From Agarilytica sp045430345 (lineage in GTDB: Bacteria > Pseudomonadota > Gammaproteobacteria > Pseudomonadales > Cellvibrionaceae): 64,000 bases of DNA. Below are positions 11,501-21,700 of the stretch, in pieces; within the stretch, counting starts at the first letter, position 1; each line of letters starts with the position of its first letter. Under the pieces are notes generated by a model that ran no database searches, was not told the origin of the DNA, and saw only the letters and a program-made list of their open reading frames with translations. The DNA lies in NCBI GenBank assembly GCA_045430345.1, contig JAILXT010000001.1, forward strand, positions 992,001-1,056,000. Direction: 5' to 3'. The position numbers and the translations under genes are program-made.

Positions 11501-14500
11501 CCATCATATTCTCAGAAAAACGTCAGAAATAAATAATATATCCGCTTCCAAAATAGAATATAACAATGATGATATTATAACCTTAGCTAAAGAAAAAAAC
11601 CTCAATAAGCTATTAACACTTTGGCTAAACGGTGCCATCATCCCTTGGAATATATTGCACCACAACACAGAAGCTAAACGCGTGTCCCTTCCAAAATACC
11701 CATTCACAAAAGAACGTTATTGGATATATAGCCACTACGCATCGGGGCATAACGACTTTTTAAAAATCGCCAATAACGACAAAATGCAATGCATAGGCGT
11801 AGATAACACCGTCGAACACAGCTCGCCGTACACAGACACACAAGCACACGACAACTCAATACAGGACATATGTTACCTCATCCCAAACTGGACTAATGTC
11901 GCTCCCAAAAAATCAGGAAATGACTTTTACAAACATTATGTATTGTTAGAAGAACAATTTGTAACCAGCGCCAACACTATATCCGCTACTGGTATACATG
12001 TAGATTTCATATCGAAAGTAAACGATGAAATAGGTACGAGTTATAAATCCTCTGCAATACAAACTCTGGCGCTATTAAAACGAGCTCTGAGAGACTGCAA
12101 AAACGGAAAAATACTATTGCAGGTGGTTACCAGCGGCCCGTCTCGGGAAAACATCAATCAAGGTTTAGTTGGAATGCTTCGTACCGCAAGAAAGGAAAAC
12201 CCTAAGTTATTTACTCAATTAGTTGCAATAGATCAAGACACATCAAATAGTGATATAACAAGTATACTACGAGAAAACGCTAGATCATCCGAAGATTTGT
12301 ATATTCGTTACAATAAAGGCCGCAGGCAGCTATTCAGTTGGCATGAATTACCCGACAAAAACAAAACTACACCACCATGGAAAAATCAAGGAGCATACCT
12401 AATCACCGGTGGTGCAGGTGGATTAGGCTATCTTTTTGCTTGTGACATTGCCGAAAAATCAAGAGGGGCGAATCTACTACTTACCGGACGATCCCCCATA
12501 AACAATACTATTCAAAATAAAATAGGCATTCTTAAAGAGAAAGGCGCAAATGTAGAATATCATGTTGCAGACGTATGTGACATGAAATCTATTCAACGAC
12601 TAGCAACCCATATTAAACATCAGTTCGGTCATCTCGATGGTATTATTCATAGTGCCGGATTACTCAAAGACAGCTTCATTCTCACAAAGAAAAATGAAGA
12701 CTTCTCATCGGTACTTGACCCTAAAGTAAGAGGCGTTCTAAATCTTGACGAAGCCACACAAGATATTCTAACCGGTAATTTCATCTTGTTTGGATCAAGT
12801 GCTGGTGCTTTTGGCAACATCGGACAAGTCGATTACGCATGCGCAAATGCATTTATGGACTGGTTTTCCGAATACCGAAATGACATGGTCACAAAGGGGG
12901 ATCGTAAAGGACGTTCTACAAGTATTGACTGGCCGTTATGGCGAGATGGGGGTATGCACGTTGACGAAACAAAAATAGATGCATTGAACAAAATTGGACT
13001 GCAACCTTTGGAAAATAAGTCTGGCGTTTATGCGTTGTATCGAGTAATTGAAAGCAAGCAATCTCAAATCGCTATTTTCTCTGGCGACCTTGAGCGTATA
13101 CGAAATTTGGTCCCGCTAACAGAAAAACAAATAACTTCGGAATCACATACCAACCGAAAACTCGTAGAAGAAGATAAAAGAAATGTTCACACCACACAAA
13201 GTAAAAAAATAGATAGCACATACCTAGAAAAAGTGGCTGAGACCTACGTCAAATCGATTCTCCAAGAAGTATCAAAGCTATCTCCGGAAAAGGTGAGCAT
13301 TAACGTTCCAATACAAGAGTACGGAATAGACTCGATTGCCATTACAAAAATTACAAATGCACTCGAAGACGATTTGGGGCCTTTACCAAAAACCCTTATT
13401 TTTGAATACCCTAACGTTGCCACATTGGCCCAATACCTTGTGGATAACCACGAAGATACACTCACAACCCTAAGTTACGAGAAGCTATATTTAAGCGAAC
13501 AGCCAAACGAAAAACACAACATATACGATGAAAGGGAAAACAATCAAGCCGTCACCCAGCAACAGGAACACATAAAACCACGAGAGAAAAACGAATCTAC
13601 AAGTACCGAGAAATACATATCAGAAAGCACGTATTACCATGATAACGATATCGCAATCATCGGTGTAGCTGGTAGCTACCCTGAATCAGAATCACTTGAC
13701 GACTTTTGGGTAAACTTAAAACAAGGACGAGACTGTGTAACGAAAGTCCCAGAAGAGCGCTGGGACTACGAGAATTATTTCGGATCCGGCGACACATCCA
13801 ATGGAGGAAAATTCAGTAAGTGGGGAGGTTTTTTAAAGGATATCGATAAATTCGACCCTCTTTTCTTTAAACAATCCCCTATCGAAGCGACAGCTACTGA
13901 CCCACAGGAGCGACTTTTCTTAATGTGTGCATATCATGCAATAGAAGACGCAGGCTATACACGAGAATCCTTAAGTGAAGCTAGAGAAAAAAGTAAACCA
14001 AGAAAAGTAGGGGTTTACGCTGGCGTCTCCTACCATGAATATCAAATGCTTGCTGCCCAGACCCAATTAATGGGCAATAAAGTTGCCCTCTTTGGCGCAC
14101 CGGCATCTATCGCAAATCGTGTATCGTTTGCAGGTAACTTCAATGGGCCAAGCATGACAATCGACACGATGTGCTCATCGTCGCTTACAAGCATCCACCT
14201 TGCATGTGAAAGCCTTCGAAGCGGTTCGTGCAAGGTAGCTATAGCCGGAGGAATAAACCTACAACCACACCCAAATAAATATATCCTGCTGGGACAAAGT
14301 AATTTCACCTCCTCCAACGGGCGCTGCCAAGCATTCGGTAAGGATGGCGACGGGTATGTTCCAAGCGAGGGGGTAGGCGTCGTTATTCTTAAGCCGTTAA
14401 TCGATGCAGTTCAAGACGGTGATAGCATTAAGGGCGTCATCAAGTCTTGCACGATAAACCATGGAGGAAAAGCCAGTAATTTCACTGTACCCAACCCAGC

Positions 14501-15707
14501 GTCGCAAGCTCAAGTAGTTACTGATGCTATCGAAGAATCGGGAATTGACCCAAATCAATTAAGCTACATAGAAGCTCACGGGACAGGAACATCCCTAGGT
14601 GACCCAATTGAAATTAGGGGCTTGAGTCGTGCTTTTGGTCAGTATACGAAAAAAAAGCAATTTTGTGCAATTGGATCAGTCAAGTCGAACATAGGGCATT
14701 GCGAAAGTGCTGCGGGAATGGCAGGGCTTACCAAGATCCTGCTACAAATGAAAAATAAAACGTTGGTTCCGTCAATACATTGTGATGAATTAAATCCGAA
14801 TATTGATTTCCAAAATAGCCCTTTTACTGTACAAAGAGAAATCTCAAGGTGGGATAACTCTATCGACGATAACGGAGATAGAATCCCACTAACCGCTGGG
14901 CTATCTTCATTTGGTGCTGGCGGATCAAATGCACACCTTATCGTCTCAGAATATATTAACGATTCTATTCGCCCAAAAGATACTCTTAAGAATAAACCAA
15001 TCGTGCTATCTGCACGCACGCCTGAACGCCTAAAATTTCACGTTGAGCGAATGAAACAGGCTCTAGAATTATCTTCTGATAGCGAATTTAACATGGACGA
15101 GTTTTCTTACACTCTTCAGGTAGGGCGTGAAGCCATGCTGACGAGAGTTGGATTTATAGCGAACACCCGCGAATCCATAATTGAACATCTTGACAAATTC
15201 CTGCTGTTTGAAGAAGACGCCCCGGGTATCTACTACCATCAAATCAACCCAATTAAAGATTCTGCCCAAATAGACGAATTCAACCGTGATTCACACTCTA
15301 AAATTACGCAGTGGTTAAACAACCATGACTATTCCGCCCTTCTAGAAGCTTGGGTTAGAGGAATTGACGCCAACTGGTTAGAACTATATTCCGGATCCAC
15401 CCCACGAAAGATAACACTCCCGCTCTACCCGTTCGAAAAAGTGCGATGTTGGATTGATTATTCACCAAAAGTAATACCTAAAGAAAATAGTCACGAAAGT
15501 ATTCAATATAATTTCGCACAACAACATCAAAAACTCGGCACAGAGACAGACATTACCAAAAATGATTGTCTACTATCGGAAAATGAAACCACTTTAAAAT
15601 CAAGTGACAACAACCATAAACAATTTGATATAAACGCGATAATAGACAAGATTAACCTAAAAGATATGACAGAAGATGCATTTCTCGAGTGGATCGCGGA
15701 ACAGTAA
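2511..15707 (+). CDS. Trans-AT polyketide synthase PKS1: KR-ACP / KS-DH-ACP-ACP / KS-ACP / KS-KR-ACP / KS
   Basis: About 4398 residues, no AT domain, so malonyl units must come from a separate acyltransferase. Domains in order: KR1 (GGLGELG ~200; Ser-Tyr-Asn set near 3490-3560; VVDD, B-type), ACP1 (Ser502), KS1 (Cys787, His922, His962), DH1 (HKVKGVPVLP, His1249; Asp1420), tandem ACPs (Ser1552, Ser1671), KS2 (Cys1922), ACP3 (Ser2415), KS3 (Cys2658), KR2 (GGAGGLG ~3300), ACP4 (Ser3608), KS4 (Cys3888), and a helical C-terminal tail from ~4370 that looks like a docking element. All four KS triads are intact. The protein opens with a KR and closes with a KS, so both end modules are split between proteins. 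Start: ATG 2511 lies just after the ECH stop; the longer reading from 2472 overlaps ECH, and ATG 2550 is also possible. Confidence 0.95.
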   Translation: MTTPQNLIQEQKPMSNRYLFRQDWKPSPIETDGVTTEIPIHIFICKSLIVDLKNIDTYKKNDAITIIDSDETNIVDTFSEISLNIFNILRAQSVTKEYSICIQIFLPFSLHSPTSILAGLSGLLKSANKENSRVNGQILRIDHANKMESILSLSRINAQHINDDEISYVGHKRSTRVWFPVDETNVVCNWKNNSYYIISGGLGELGLIFANDIARNTHGTTIYLTGRTKFENLPEDKLLKIKSLGCFGSNIIYKRIDVSDNDEVDALVSDLKSHTSSIHCIIHSAGVVDDRLLVNKTEDSIQRVYLPKLKGITNLETKTRDILDGDFITFSSAASALGNIGQSDYAAANGFMDAYTNYRNSFTNTGNSRMISINWPLWRDGGMSVNKNKIDLMGKSGVTPLSSSDGISALKQIQSHNFSQVLVLSGTKSKIFPLLSITNSNNNIEEVRNPTSSLPDHPSKIDGNTISERIQHYLCATVNELLKVPHDNIDINAPLEKYGIDSIMVIEITSRLEGIIGQLSKTLLFEYQTISELSGYLVSTHKKKVEQVFGIDKHQEKNDESSEKQNQTKNTTEEITTNNRKTNSMRSKTIKNGRHTSNSGRRFFNNTETLGDIAVIGLSGKYPKSKNIDEFWDNLSSGNDCITEVPKGRWDHTQYYHHKKGQPNRTYTKWGGFIDGVDQFDARFFNISPKEASRLDPQERLFLQCAYSTVEDAGYTRSSLSERDFAGIKANIGVYVGVMYNEYQLFGAQAQSNDDQQAFAATPASIANRVSYFMNFHGPSMVIDTMCSSSLTSIHLACESLRTGSCDMAIAGGVNLSIHPNKYLLLGYGQFASSKGLCESFGNGGDGYVPGEGVGAVLLKPLERAQRENDHIYGVIKASGINHGGKTNGYTVPNPNAQASVISHALSKAKINPRAISYIEAHGTGTALGDPIEITGLNKAFIEHTNDKQFCSIGSVKSNIGHCESAAGIAGLTKILLQFKHKTKVKSLHCEEVNPNINFDNTPFSVQKTKEVWKNPYIDGVRQPLIAGLSSFGAGGANAHLIISEYRDTSIEINTNTPAIIMAISAQKKSSLDDIVHNLLYSIDKNKYKNHDLIDIAYTLQVGRDPMNHRLSFVCNSIESLNSNLANYLDQDTLNGSLYYNQVPNDHIPENYDGDYSNSTSDNELNIIAKKWSQGFAIKWEDLYKKRQARKISLPSYPFSKTRHWITDSYLHNNELSTSHSLIDFTPNKTEKNTYNSILDGSEFFLLDHKVKGVPVLPGVVYAEIVYKILNDLNSIAKNTVIQLQNLVWIRPLSVSKKKNIKAVINKQQGSSFEFKIYAQDYENNSADFINHCNGIASIHTSVNTPSVDLHQFQALCNKQILQQSAIYQNFHKIGIDYGPSHQAISSLQLGEEKVFAHLSLPSILKESYKTFHLHPGLLDSALQATIGLKWGEPKTALPFTIEKLTHYSAIPEKAYVVIRYSDSHNPESKVSRIDIDITDSEGKCCVSINNYSSRLLINSIVQTEKTEPTIKKQCGGSPYLNRLTELISQLLEVPYEDIESDVDLSEYGFDSVSFTKLVNIINEETTLSLSPTIFFEYPTLSKVSKYLSSELAINTIKHGKPKHTPQSSQQIEDSEHNDDINHKPNNTPFTDPNPNPHILSSLTDIVCEILETTGNDIESDIELSEYGFDSIGFTSFAKNLNALYSLALTPTIFFEHPTLDQLSLYLQINYPSNFLNEHTKKPNSSEVFDYTNTADDPVHNRNPISSGKNKEPIAIIGMSGKFPQSENLEEFWENLLAGKDCIREVPKSRWDWQKIFGDPKSEPGKTNIKWGGFIDGIEDFDPLFFGISPKEAAGMDPHQRLLMTYAWKALEDAGYSSESIDDTDLALFIGTGSSGYNNLVTKNSADIKGFHATSSVPSIGPNRMSYMLNVHGPSEPIETACSSSLVAIHKAVQLLRSGDSEMAIVGGINTLVTPTGHISFGKAGMLSEDGRCKTFSNQANGYVRGEGVGMLVLKPLSLAEKDGDNIYALIRGSAQNHGGRSQSLTAPSTKSQTALLKKAYKNAHIDVSTIGYIEAHGTGTSLGDPIEIDGLKQAFSGDPLIGHCALGSVKTNIGHLELSAGVAGIIKTVLQLKHQTLVKSLHSETLNPYIKLENSPFFVVQKNQHWPQLKDSNNHNLPRRAGVSSFGFGGVNAHVILEEYAIQESSTPENSNPPNCIILSAKTSNSLKNYASQLLLAINNGRIPPENFTNLAYTLQIGRDAMEERLGFVANNLSDVTQILSTFLSGDKSVSFTTARRDKKNSKLPTINEKMEYANYIEAWVSGRTVNWQQLYTGVSPKRISCPTYPFENQRCWVGSQVSDSQPYDTPIQSKQKYPVKILHASDSTPPSITQPTEIVDIKLLCLQFVKSIMSRVLDIPEEKLDTDRTFDDYGVDSIVVVDLADELNKTFRSIDGPILFDNQCIEDLVQYILKNEAPALNSMLTTRKASTSVEPENHSPPVPPTESSDTSITRTNVRNENTSRDIAIIGITGRYAKSSNIEELWQNLKTGKNCISEVPKDRWDWKKYYTGEKGTNGSVYTKWGGFMDDVDKFDPYFFSITPKVAELMDPQERVFLEAAYHCIEDSGYTPKSLDEDGKVGVFCGLSNGNYATGVRYWSIPNRVSYLFDFNGPSIAIDSACSSSLTAIDSALDNLERGRCNIAIAGGINLIVDPAHYRILTAATMLSSGGECKAFGEGADGFIDGEGVGAIILKPLLKAERDGDNIYGVIKGSMINAGGRTSGFTVPSVSAQSDVISDALADANIDPSKIDYLEAHGTGTPLGDPIEISGLTKAFRKHTNKTNFCPVGSIKTNIGHCESAAGIAGITKVLLQFKHDQLVPSINSKTINPRITLSESPFYIQQNLTTWKRPIENGKERPRVASVSSFGAGGSNAHIVIEEYVRTKNSASNISEPEPQLIVLSAKTPEKLKERAQILNAYIKGNDNLNINDLAYTLQVGREAMDERLAFIVDSTISLTQELDHHILRKTSEINNISASKIEYNNDDIITLAKEKNLNKLLTLWLNGAIIPWNILHHNTEAKRVSLPKYPFTKERYWIYSHYASGHNDFLKIANNDKMQCIGVDNTVEHSSPYTDTQAHDNSIQDICYLIPNWTNVAPKKSGNDFYKHYVLLEEQFVTSANTISATGIHVDFISKVNDEIGTSYKSSAIQTLALLKRALRDCKNGKILLQVVTSGPSRENINQGLVGMLRTARKENPKLFTQLVAIDQDTSNSDITSILRENARSSEDLYIRYNKGRRQLFSWHELPDKNKTTPPWKNQGAYLITGGAGGLGYLFACDIAEKSRGANLLLTGRSPINNTIQNKIGILKEKGANVEYHVADVCDMKSIQRLATHIKHQFGHLDGIIHSAGLLKDSFILTKKNEDFSSVLDPKVRGVLNLDEATQDILTGNFILFGSSAGAFGNIGQVDYACANAFMDWFSEYRNDMVTKGDRKGRSTSIDWPLWRDGGMHVDETKIDALNKIGLQPLENKSGVYALYRVIESKQSQIAIFSGDLERIRNLVPLTEKQITSESHTNRKLVEEDKRNVHTTQSKKIDSTYLEKVAETYVKSILQEVSKLSPEKVSINVPIQEYGIDSIAITKITNALEDDLGPLPKTLIFEYPNVATLAQYLVDNHEDTLTTLSYEKLYLSEQPNEKHNIYDERENNQAVTQQQEHIKPREKNESTSTEKYISESTYYHDNDIAIIGVAGSYPESESLDDFWVNLKQGRDCVTKVPEERWDYENYFGSGDTSNGGKFSKWGGFLKDIDKFDPLFFKQSPIEATATDPQERLFLMCAYHAIEDAGYTRESLSEAREKSKPRKVGVYAGVSYHEYQMLAAQTQLMGNKVALFGAPASIANRVSFAGNFNGPSMTIDTMCSSSLTSIHLACESLRSGSCKVAIAGGINLQPHPNKYILLGQSNFTSSNGRCQAFGKDGDGYVPSEGVGVVILKPLIDAVQDGDSIKGVIKSCTINHGGKASNFTVPNPASQAQVVTDAIEESGIDPNQLSYIEAHGTGTSLGDPIEIRGLSRAFGQYTKKKQFCAIGSVKSNIGHCESAAGMAGLTKILLQMKNKTLVPSIHCDELNPNIDFQNSPFTVQREISRWDNSIDDNGDRIPLTAGLSSFGAGGSNAHLIVSEYINDSIRPKDTLKNKPIVLSARTPERLKFHVERMKQALELSSDSEFNMDEFSYTLQVGREAMLTRVGFIANTRESIIEHLDKFLLFEEDAPGIYYHQINPIKDSAQIDEFNRDSHSKITQWLNNHDYSALLEAWVRGIDANWLELYSGSTPRKITLPLYPFEKVRCWIDYSPKVIPKENSHESIQYNFAQQHQKLGTETDITKNDCLLSENETTLKSSDNNHKQFDINAIIDKINLKDMTEDAFLEWIAEQ

Positions 15708-15720
15708 ACAGGATATAAAA

Positions 15721-18700
15721 ATGAACAACGAAGACCAAGCGCTCTACCAAGCTATTAAAGAGGGAAAAATTTCCCGAAGTGACGCGATAAAAAAAATACA
15801 AGAAAAAAAGCAGCGTCGTAATGACACCGATAGAAAGCTGGAAACTAACGATCTTAAGGGCTGTGCGTCCCAGTTTCTAGCACAAGTTTTATCTGAGGTT
15901 CTTACGCTTCCAATCGACAAAATAAATTATGAGTCTCCTCTTGAAGACTATGGTATCGACTCAGTAAAAGCACTTCGCTACACCAATGCCCTAGAAGAAC
16001 ATTTCGGCGAGCTTTCTAAAACATTATTATTTGAGTACCAATGCCTTTCGGATTTGGCAGATTTTATGATCGAACATCATAGCGCTATCATCTTGGGCAT
16101 ACACAATGAAACAACCTTAAACCCCGTCGATACTGACATTACACGCACTTACTCACCGCCAAAACAACAGGATATTAAACACAAACTTCACGGCCATAAA
16201 AAAGTAGTCCAACAGAGACGAACCGATCAAGATATCGCAATCATCGGACTTGCAGGGCAATACCCACAAGCATCCAATATTGACGAGTTTTGGGAAAACC
16301 TGATCGAAGGAAAGGACTGCGTTACTCAAATACCAGAGAAACACTGGGACTTCGAGACTTACTATGATTCAGAAGCTGGAAAAGTAGGAAAAAGCTATTC
16401 TAAATGGGGCGGTTTCTTGAGAAGCCCCTATTCATTCGACCCAATATTTTTCAACATATCACCGCAAGAAGCAAAATGGACTGACCCCCAAGAACGTCTA
16501 TTTTTGCAAACAGTTTATGAAACAGTGGAGAATGCAGGTTATACAAAACAAGTTTTAATTAAACCTAACAAAAATGGCTTAAACCCAAGGATCGGGGTGT
16601 ACGTTGGGGTTATGTATACCGAATACCCCATGTTCGGGGTTCAGGAGCAAGCGCTCGGGCGTCCGATGGTAATGCAGGGTAGCCCTTCCTCTATCGCTAA
16701 TAGGGTTTCTTATTATTTCAACTTCAATGGGCCGAGTATGGCCGTCGATACAATGTGTTCATCGTCACTAACGGCTATTCATCTAGCCTGCCAAAATATA
16801 GTCAATGATGAGTGTGATTATGCTATTGCAGGCGGTGTTAATTTATCGCTCCACCCCAACAAATACTTATCTCTGTCGGCTGGTAAATTCTTGTCACCGA
16901 CCGGCCGCTGCCATGCATTTGGTGAAGATGGAGACGGGTACGTACCAGGAGAAGGAGTCGGGGCGGTACTGTTAAAACCCCTACAACAAGCGATAAAAGA
17001 TGGGGATAACATTCAAGGAATAATTAAAGCCACCGACATTAATCACGGCGGAAAAACAAATGGATATACAGTCCCCAACCCAAACGCGCAAACCACTGTC
17101 ATCGATCGAACTCTCGCGAAAAGCGGAATACCGCCTCGAAACATTAGCTATGTCGAAGCTCATGGAACAGGTACATCTTTAGGAGACCCAATAGAAATAA
17201 AAGGGCTAAGCACAGCGTTCGAAAAATCAACCCTAGACAAGAAATTTTGTGCAATTGGATCAGTAAAATCAAATATTGGTCACTGTGAAAGCGCAGCGGG
17301 AATGGCAGGACTTACAAAAGTCCTACTGCAAATGAAGCACGAGACCTTAGTACCTTCTATTCACTCCGAACGTCTTAACACATATATTAAATTCGAAAAC
17401 ACCCCATTCAAAGTTCAACGCTCACTTGCCCACTGGAATTCTCAAGCCACCGATGGTACACGTCAACCTAGGGCAGCAGGGATATCCGCTTTCGGCGCAG
17501 GCGGTTCAAACGCACATCTAATTATTGAAGAGTATATACCAGCGATAGAACCAGAGCCTCCAACCTCCTCCCCCTTCATACTTATACTTAGCACAATGAA
17601 ATTAGAGCGTCTAAAAGAATACGCCCAAAACGTTCTAATATTTATTGAAAAAAGAAAAATCGCTCTATCACCCCAAGAGCTTAGTAACTTTTGCTATACC
17701 TATCAAACCGGCCGAGAGTCATTTAAAAACCGGCTGGGGATATCAGCCAATTCGTCAGAAGAATTGGCTCTGTATTTGCGCGATTACCTTAGCGAAAACC
17801 AAAACGATTCAGTATTCGATAGTCATGATTTACGCTCTATTGAACGATGTAGAACGCACAATGACCTACCTCACATGCTACTCGCCACCTGGCTCGAAGG
17901 AAAGACAGCGCACTGGGAATCCCTATATGCAGACCGCAACCCACTCAGAGTGACGGCACCCGGCTACCCATTCAATCTAAAAGAATATCGTTTACCCCAG
18001 TCTATACCTGGTTATGCTGATTCCCATAAAAACATAAATACATCTACTATCCCCCATACTCAACCGGCTATTGTTGACGAAGACAATAAAATTCAACAGG
18101 AAAATAGCGGCCAAACAAAAAACACTTACATTCGAAAAGGTCCTAACGGGTACCAGATAAAATTTAGTGGGAAGGAATTCTTTCTAGTTGATCATCACAT
18201 ACAGGACACCCCTATTTTGCCTGGGGTAATGTATATGGAATTAGTCTCGAGAGCACTAGAAAATGAAGACTTAGGCAACACAACAACCAATTGTATTCAG
18301 TTTATCCACATTGCGTGGATTCAACCGTTTATTGGGTCTAAAGCTAAGTCGGCAGACATTATCCTCACCCAAAAAGATGATGGCCTTATTGCCTTTGATG
18401 TAAAACCCGACAGGAACAATAACGAAGTCTATTGCCAAGGTCATGTACGAATAAAAGAAGGAAATACCTCAAAGATAATTGACCTCCACAAAATACAGTC
18501 AAGATGTAATGGGGGAAATACTAGCAAGACGGATTGCTATACCATATTTGATAACATGGGACTCAAGTATGGACCAGCTCACCAACCAATTGAACGCATT
18601 CAATGGAACAGCGATATGGCGCTGGCTTACCTAAGAATTCCGCAAAATATCACGAAAACGATTAATGATTTCGTTCTTCACCCAAGCCTATTGGATGGCG

Positions 18701-21700
18701 CAATGCAGTCAAATATTGGTTTATCTCTCGATAATAACACTAGTGATACAAATGAGAGTTTTGCACCCTTCGCGATAGAAGAGGTCAATATTTATCGGTC
18801 TCCTCCCGCGGAAGTGTGGGCATGGGTGAGACGTAGTGAAGGGTCGAAAAAAGGCGACAAGATTCAAAAGAACGATATAGATATATGCGACAATGAAGGC
18901 AACGTCTGTGTACAGTTGCACCGTGTTACAAGCAGAAAAATTGACCTACCCAAAAAAATCCAAAGAGATTCAAAACCAACTAACTCCGCATACCAGAACA
19001 CACCCGAACACGCATTCTTCCCTCCGCTACAACCCCAAAACAACAAGACATATTATTATGAACTCGACACCCTTTCCAGAACCGTTCTATGGGCTTCGTT
19101 AAGTGAAATGGGGCTACTGCGGTGCAATGGAGACATAGAGGTCATATCAACAGCGCTAGATATAGATGAAAAGTATAAAAATTGGCTTGAGGAAAGTTTA
19201 CATATACTGACAAAAAACGGTCTAATCATTAAAAATGGACACTCATTCCATCCAAAACGGGATAGAAATATACCTTTATCTTTATCATGGAAAATATGGG
19301 ATACAAAAAAATCATCCTGGAAAGATGATGAACAAATTTCTGCTAAATCCAATTTAATTGAAACATGCTTAAAATCATTGCCTGACATCCTAACAGGAAA
19401 AACACAGGCGACCGATATAATATTCCCTAACTCGTCTATGGGACTAGTAGAAAATATCTATAAAAATAATATCGTCGCAGACTTTTACAACGACGCTCTT
19501 GCAAAGACAATCGCTTATCACATAAAGAAAAAAATCACTGCCGACCCTACAGCAAAAATTCGCATACTAGAAGTGGGGGCTGGCACGGGTGGAACTAGCG
19601 CGTTGATATTCAAAGCACTTGAGCCTTTCGAAAAAAATATCGCCGACTACCACTACACAGACCTATCTAAGGCTTTCTTGCTCCACGCAAAAGAACATTA
19701 CGGCCCCTCTACTCCTTACCTAAGCTACGGGATATTTAACGCTGAACATCATCCAAGCACCCAAAACATCCAACAAGAATTTGATATTGTTATTGGCGCA
19801 AATGTACTACATGCCACACAAAATATGACGGATTCCCTAAATAACATTAAAGCCACATTGGTTCAGAACGGAATACTTGCTATCAATGAAATCACCCAGA
19901 AGAATGATTTTACCCACCTTACCTTCGGCCTACTCGATGGCTGGTGGCGTTTTAACGACCCAGAAGCACGGATACCTGGAACTGCGGCACTATCAATCCG
20001 AAACTGGGAGTCGCTGTTAGAAAAATTAGGCTACACCGACATTAACCGCCCCGCTTCGAATGCCGAACACCTCGGGCAGCAAATTATTATATCTAGATCA
20101 GATGGCGTCATAAATCCCTGCACGCCTAACACAATGGCAAATAGTGATATTTTGTCAACATCAACAAATAGATCGTCAGTCGACGACTTGCTTCTACAGA
20201 AAACCATTGCCGCTCTCACTGAAGATCTTTGCTCCGCGCTGGACATGGACCCTTCAGATATTGAACCTGAAAGCTCATTCGAACTTTATGGCGTCGATTC
20301 CATATTGGCTAGCCGGGTCGCCAACAAAATGCAAGAACGTATTCCATCTATCACATCGACAAAAATATATGAATATGGAAGCATAACGAAACTAGCTAAC
20401 CACCTTGTTAGTATTGACCGAGAGCAACTTACAAAACTCTTTAGCATTAACGAAACAGAAACCAATTCGGCCGAACTAGCACATGCTTCTGAAACCGAAT
20501 CAAATAGAAAGCACGCTCACTCAAGCTCTTCACTACAATCGGGAGACATTGCAATTATCGGCGTTGCCGGCAGATACCCGGGTGCAAATAGCGTCGAGGA
20601 TTTCTGGTCCAATATATCGCAGGGCATTTCTTCTGTTAGCGAGATACCTAAAACTCGGTGGGATTGGCAAGACAACTATTCAAAAGATCGGTCACCTGGA
20701 AAAGTTTATACAAAATTCGGCGCTTTCATCGACAATATCGCACGTTTTGATGCAGATTTTTTTGGAATATCAGCCTCAGAAGCAACATGGATGGACCCTC
20801 AGGAACGATTGCTTCTAGAAACCGTATATAGGTGCATTGAAGATGCGGGATACACGCCAGACACCCTCGATAAAGATAACAATGTGGGTGTTTTTGTCGG
20901 AGTTACAAACGGGTTCTATCCATCCGGACCACAATACTATTCGATACCAAACCGAATATCATACAGCTTTGATTTTAAAGGCCCAAGCTTCGCTATTGAT
21001 AGTGCCTGTTCCTCCTCTCTAACGGGTGCTCATTTGGCGGTCGAAAGCCTAAGAAGCGGCACATGTAACTGCGCTATCGTTGGTGGAGTCAATCTTATTG
21101 TTGACCCAAAGCAGTATGAAGAACTTTGCTTTACAGGAATGCTAACCAAGGACGACAAGTGCAAATCATTCAGCAAACATGCAGATGGGTTTATTGATGG
21201 CGACGGTGTCGGCGCGATTATTATCAAACCGCTCCATCAAGCGGAGCAAGATGGCGACAATATACATGGAGTAATCAAAGCCACAATGATCAATTCATCG
21301 GGAAGAACAAACCGATATGCCACACCGAAAGCAGCGGAACAGACAGAGGTGATCGTCGATGCAATAAGGCGGGCTAATATAGACCCTAGATCAATAAATT
21401 ATGTCGAAGCACACGCAACAGGAACTTCCATGGGAGATTCCATTGAGTTAATGGGATTAAACCATGCATTGCAACGATTCAACAAAGATAAACAATATTG
21501 TGCCGTAGGGTCATACAAACCAAATATAGGGTACTGTGAGAGCGCATCGGGAATCGCTGGAATAACCAAAGTACTATTACAGATGCGCCACAAAAAAATT
21601 ACACCATCAATACACTGCGAAGAGCTAACGTCGGAATTTGATTTTGAAAATAGTGCCCTATATATCCAACAAGAGCTTTGCGACTGGACCCCTACCACGT

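Noticed and set aside
15676..15720. Upstream in-frame start for PKS2
   Set aside because: It overlaps the end of PKS1 and lacks a ribosome-binding site; ATG 15721 has AGGA at the right distance and begins the docking segment.
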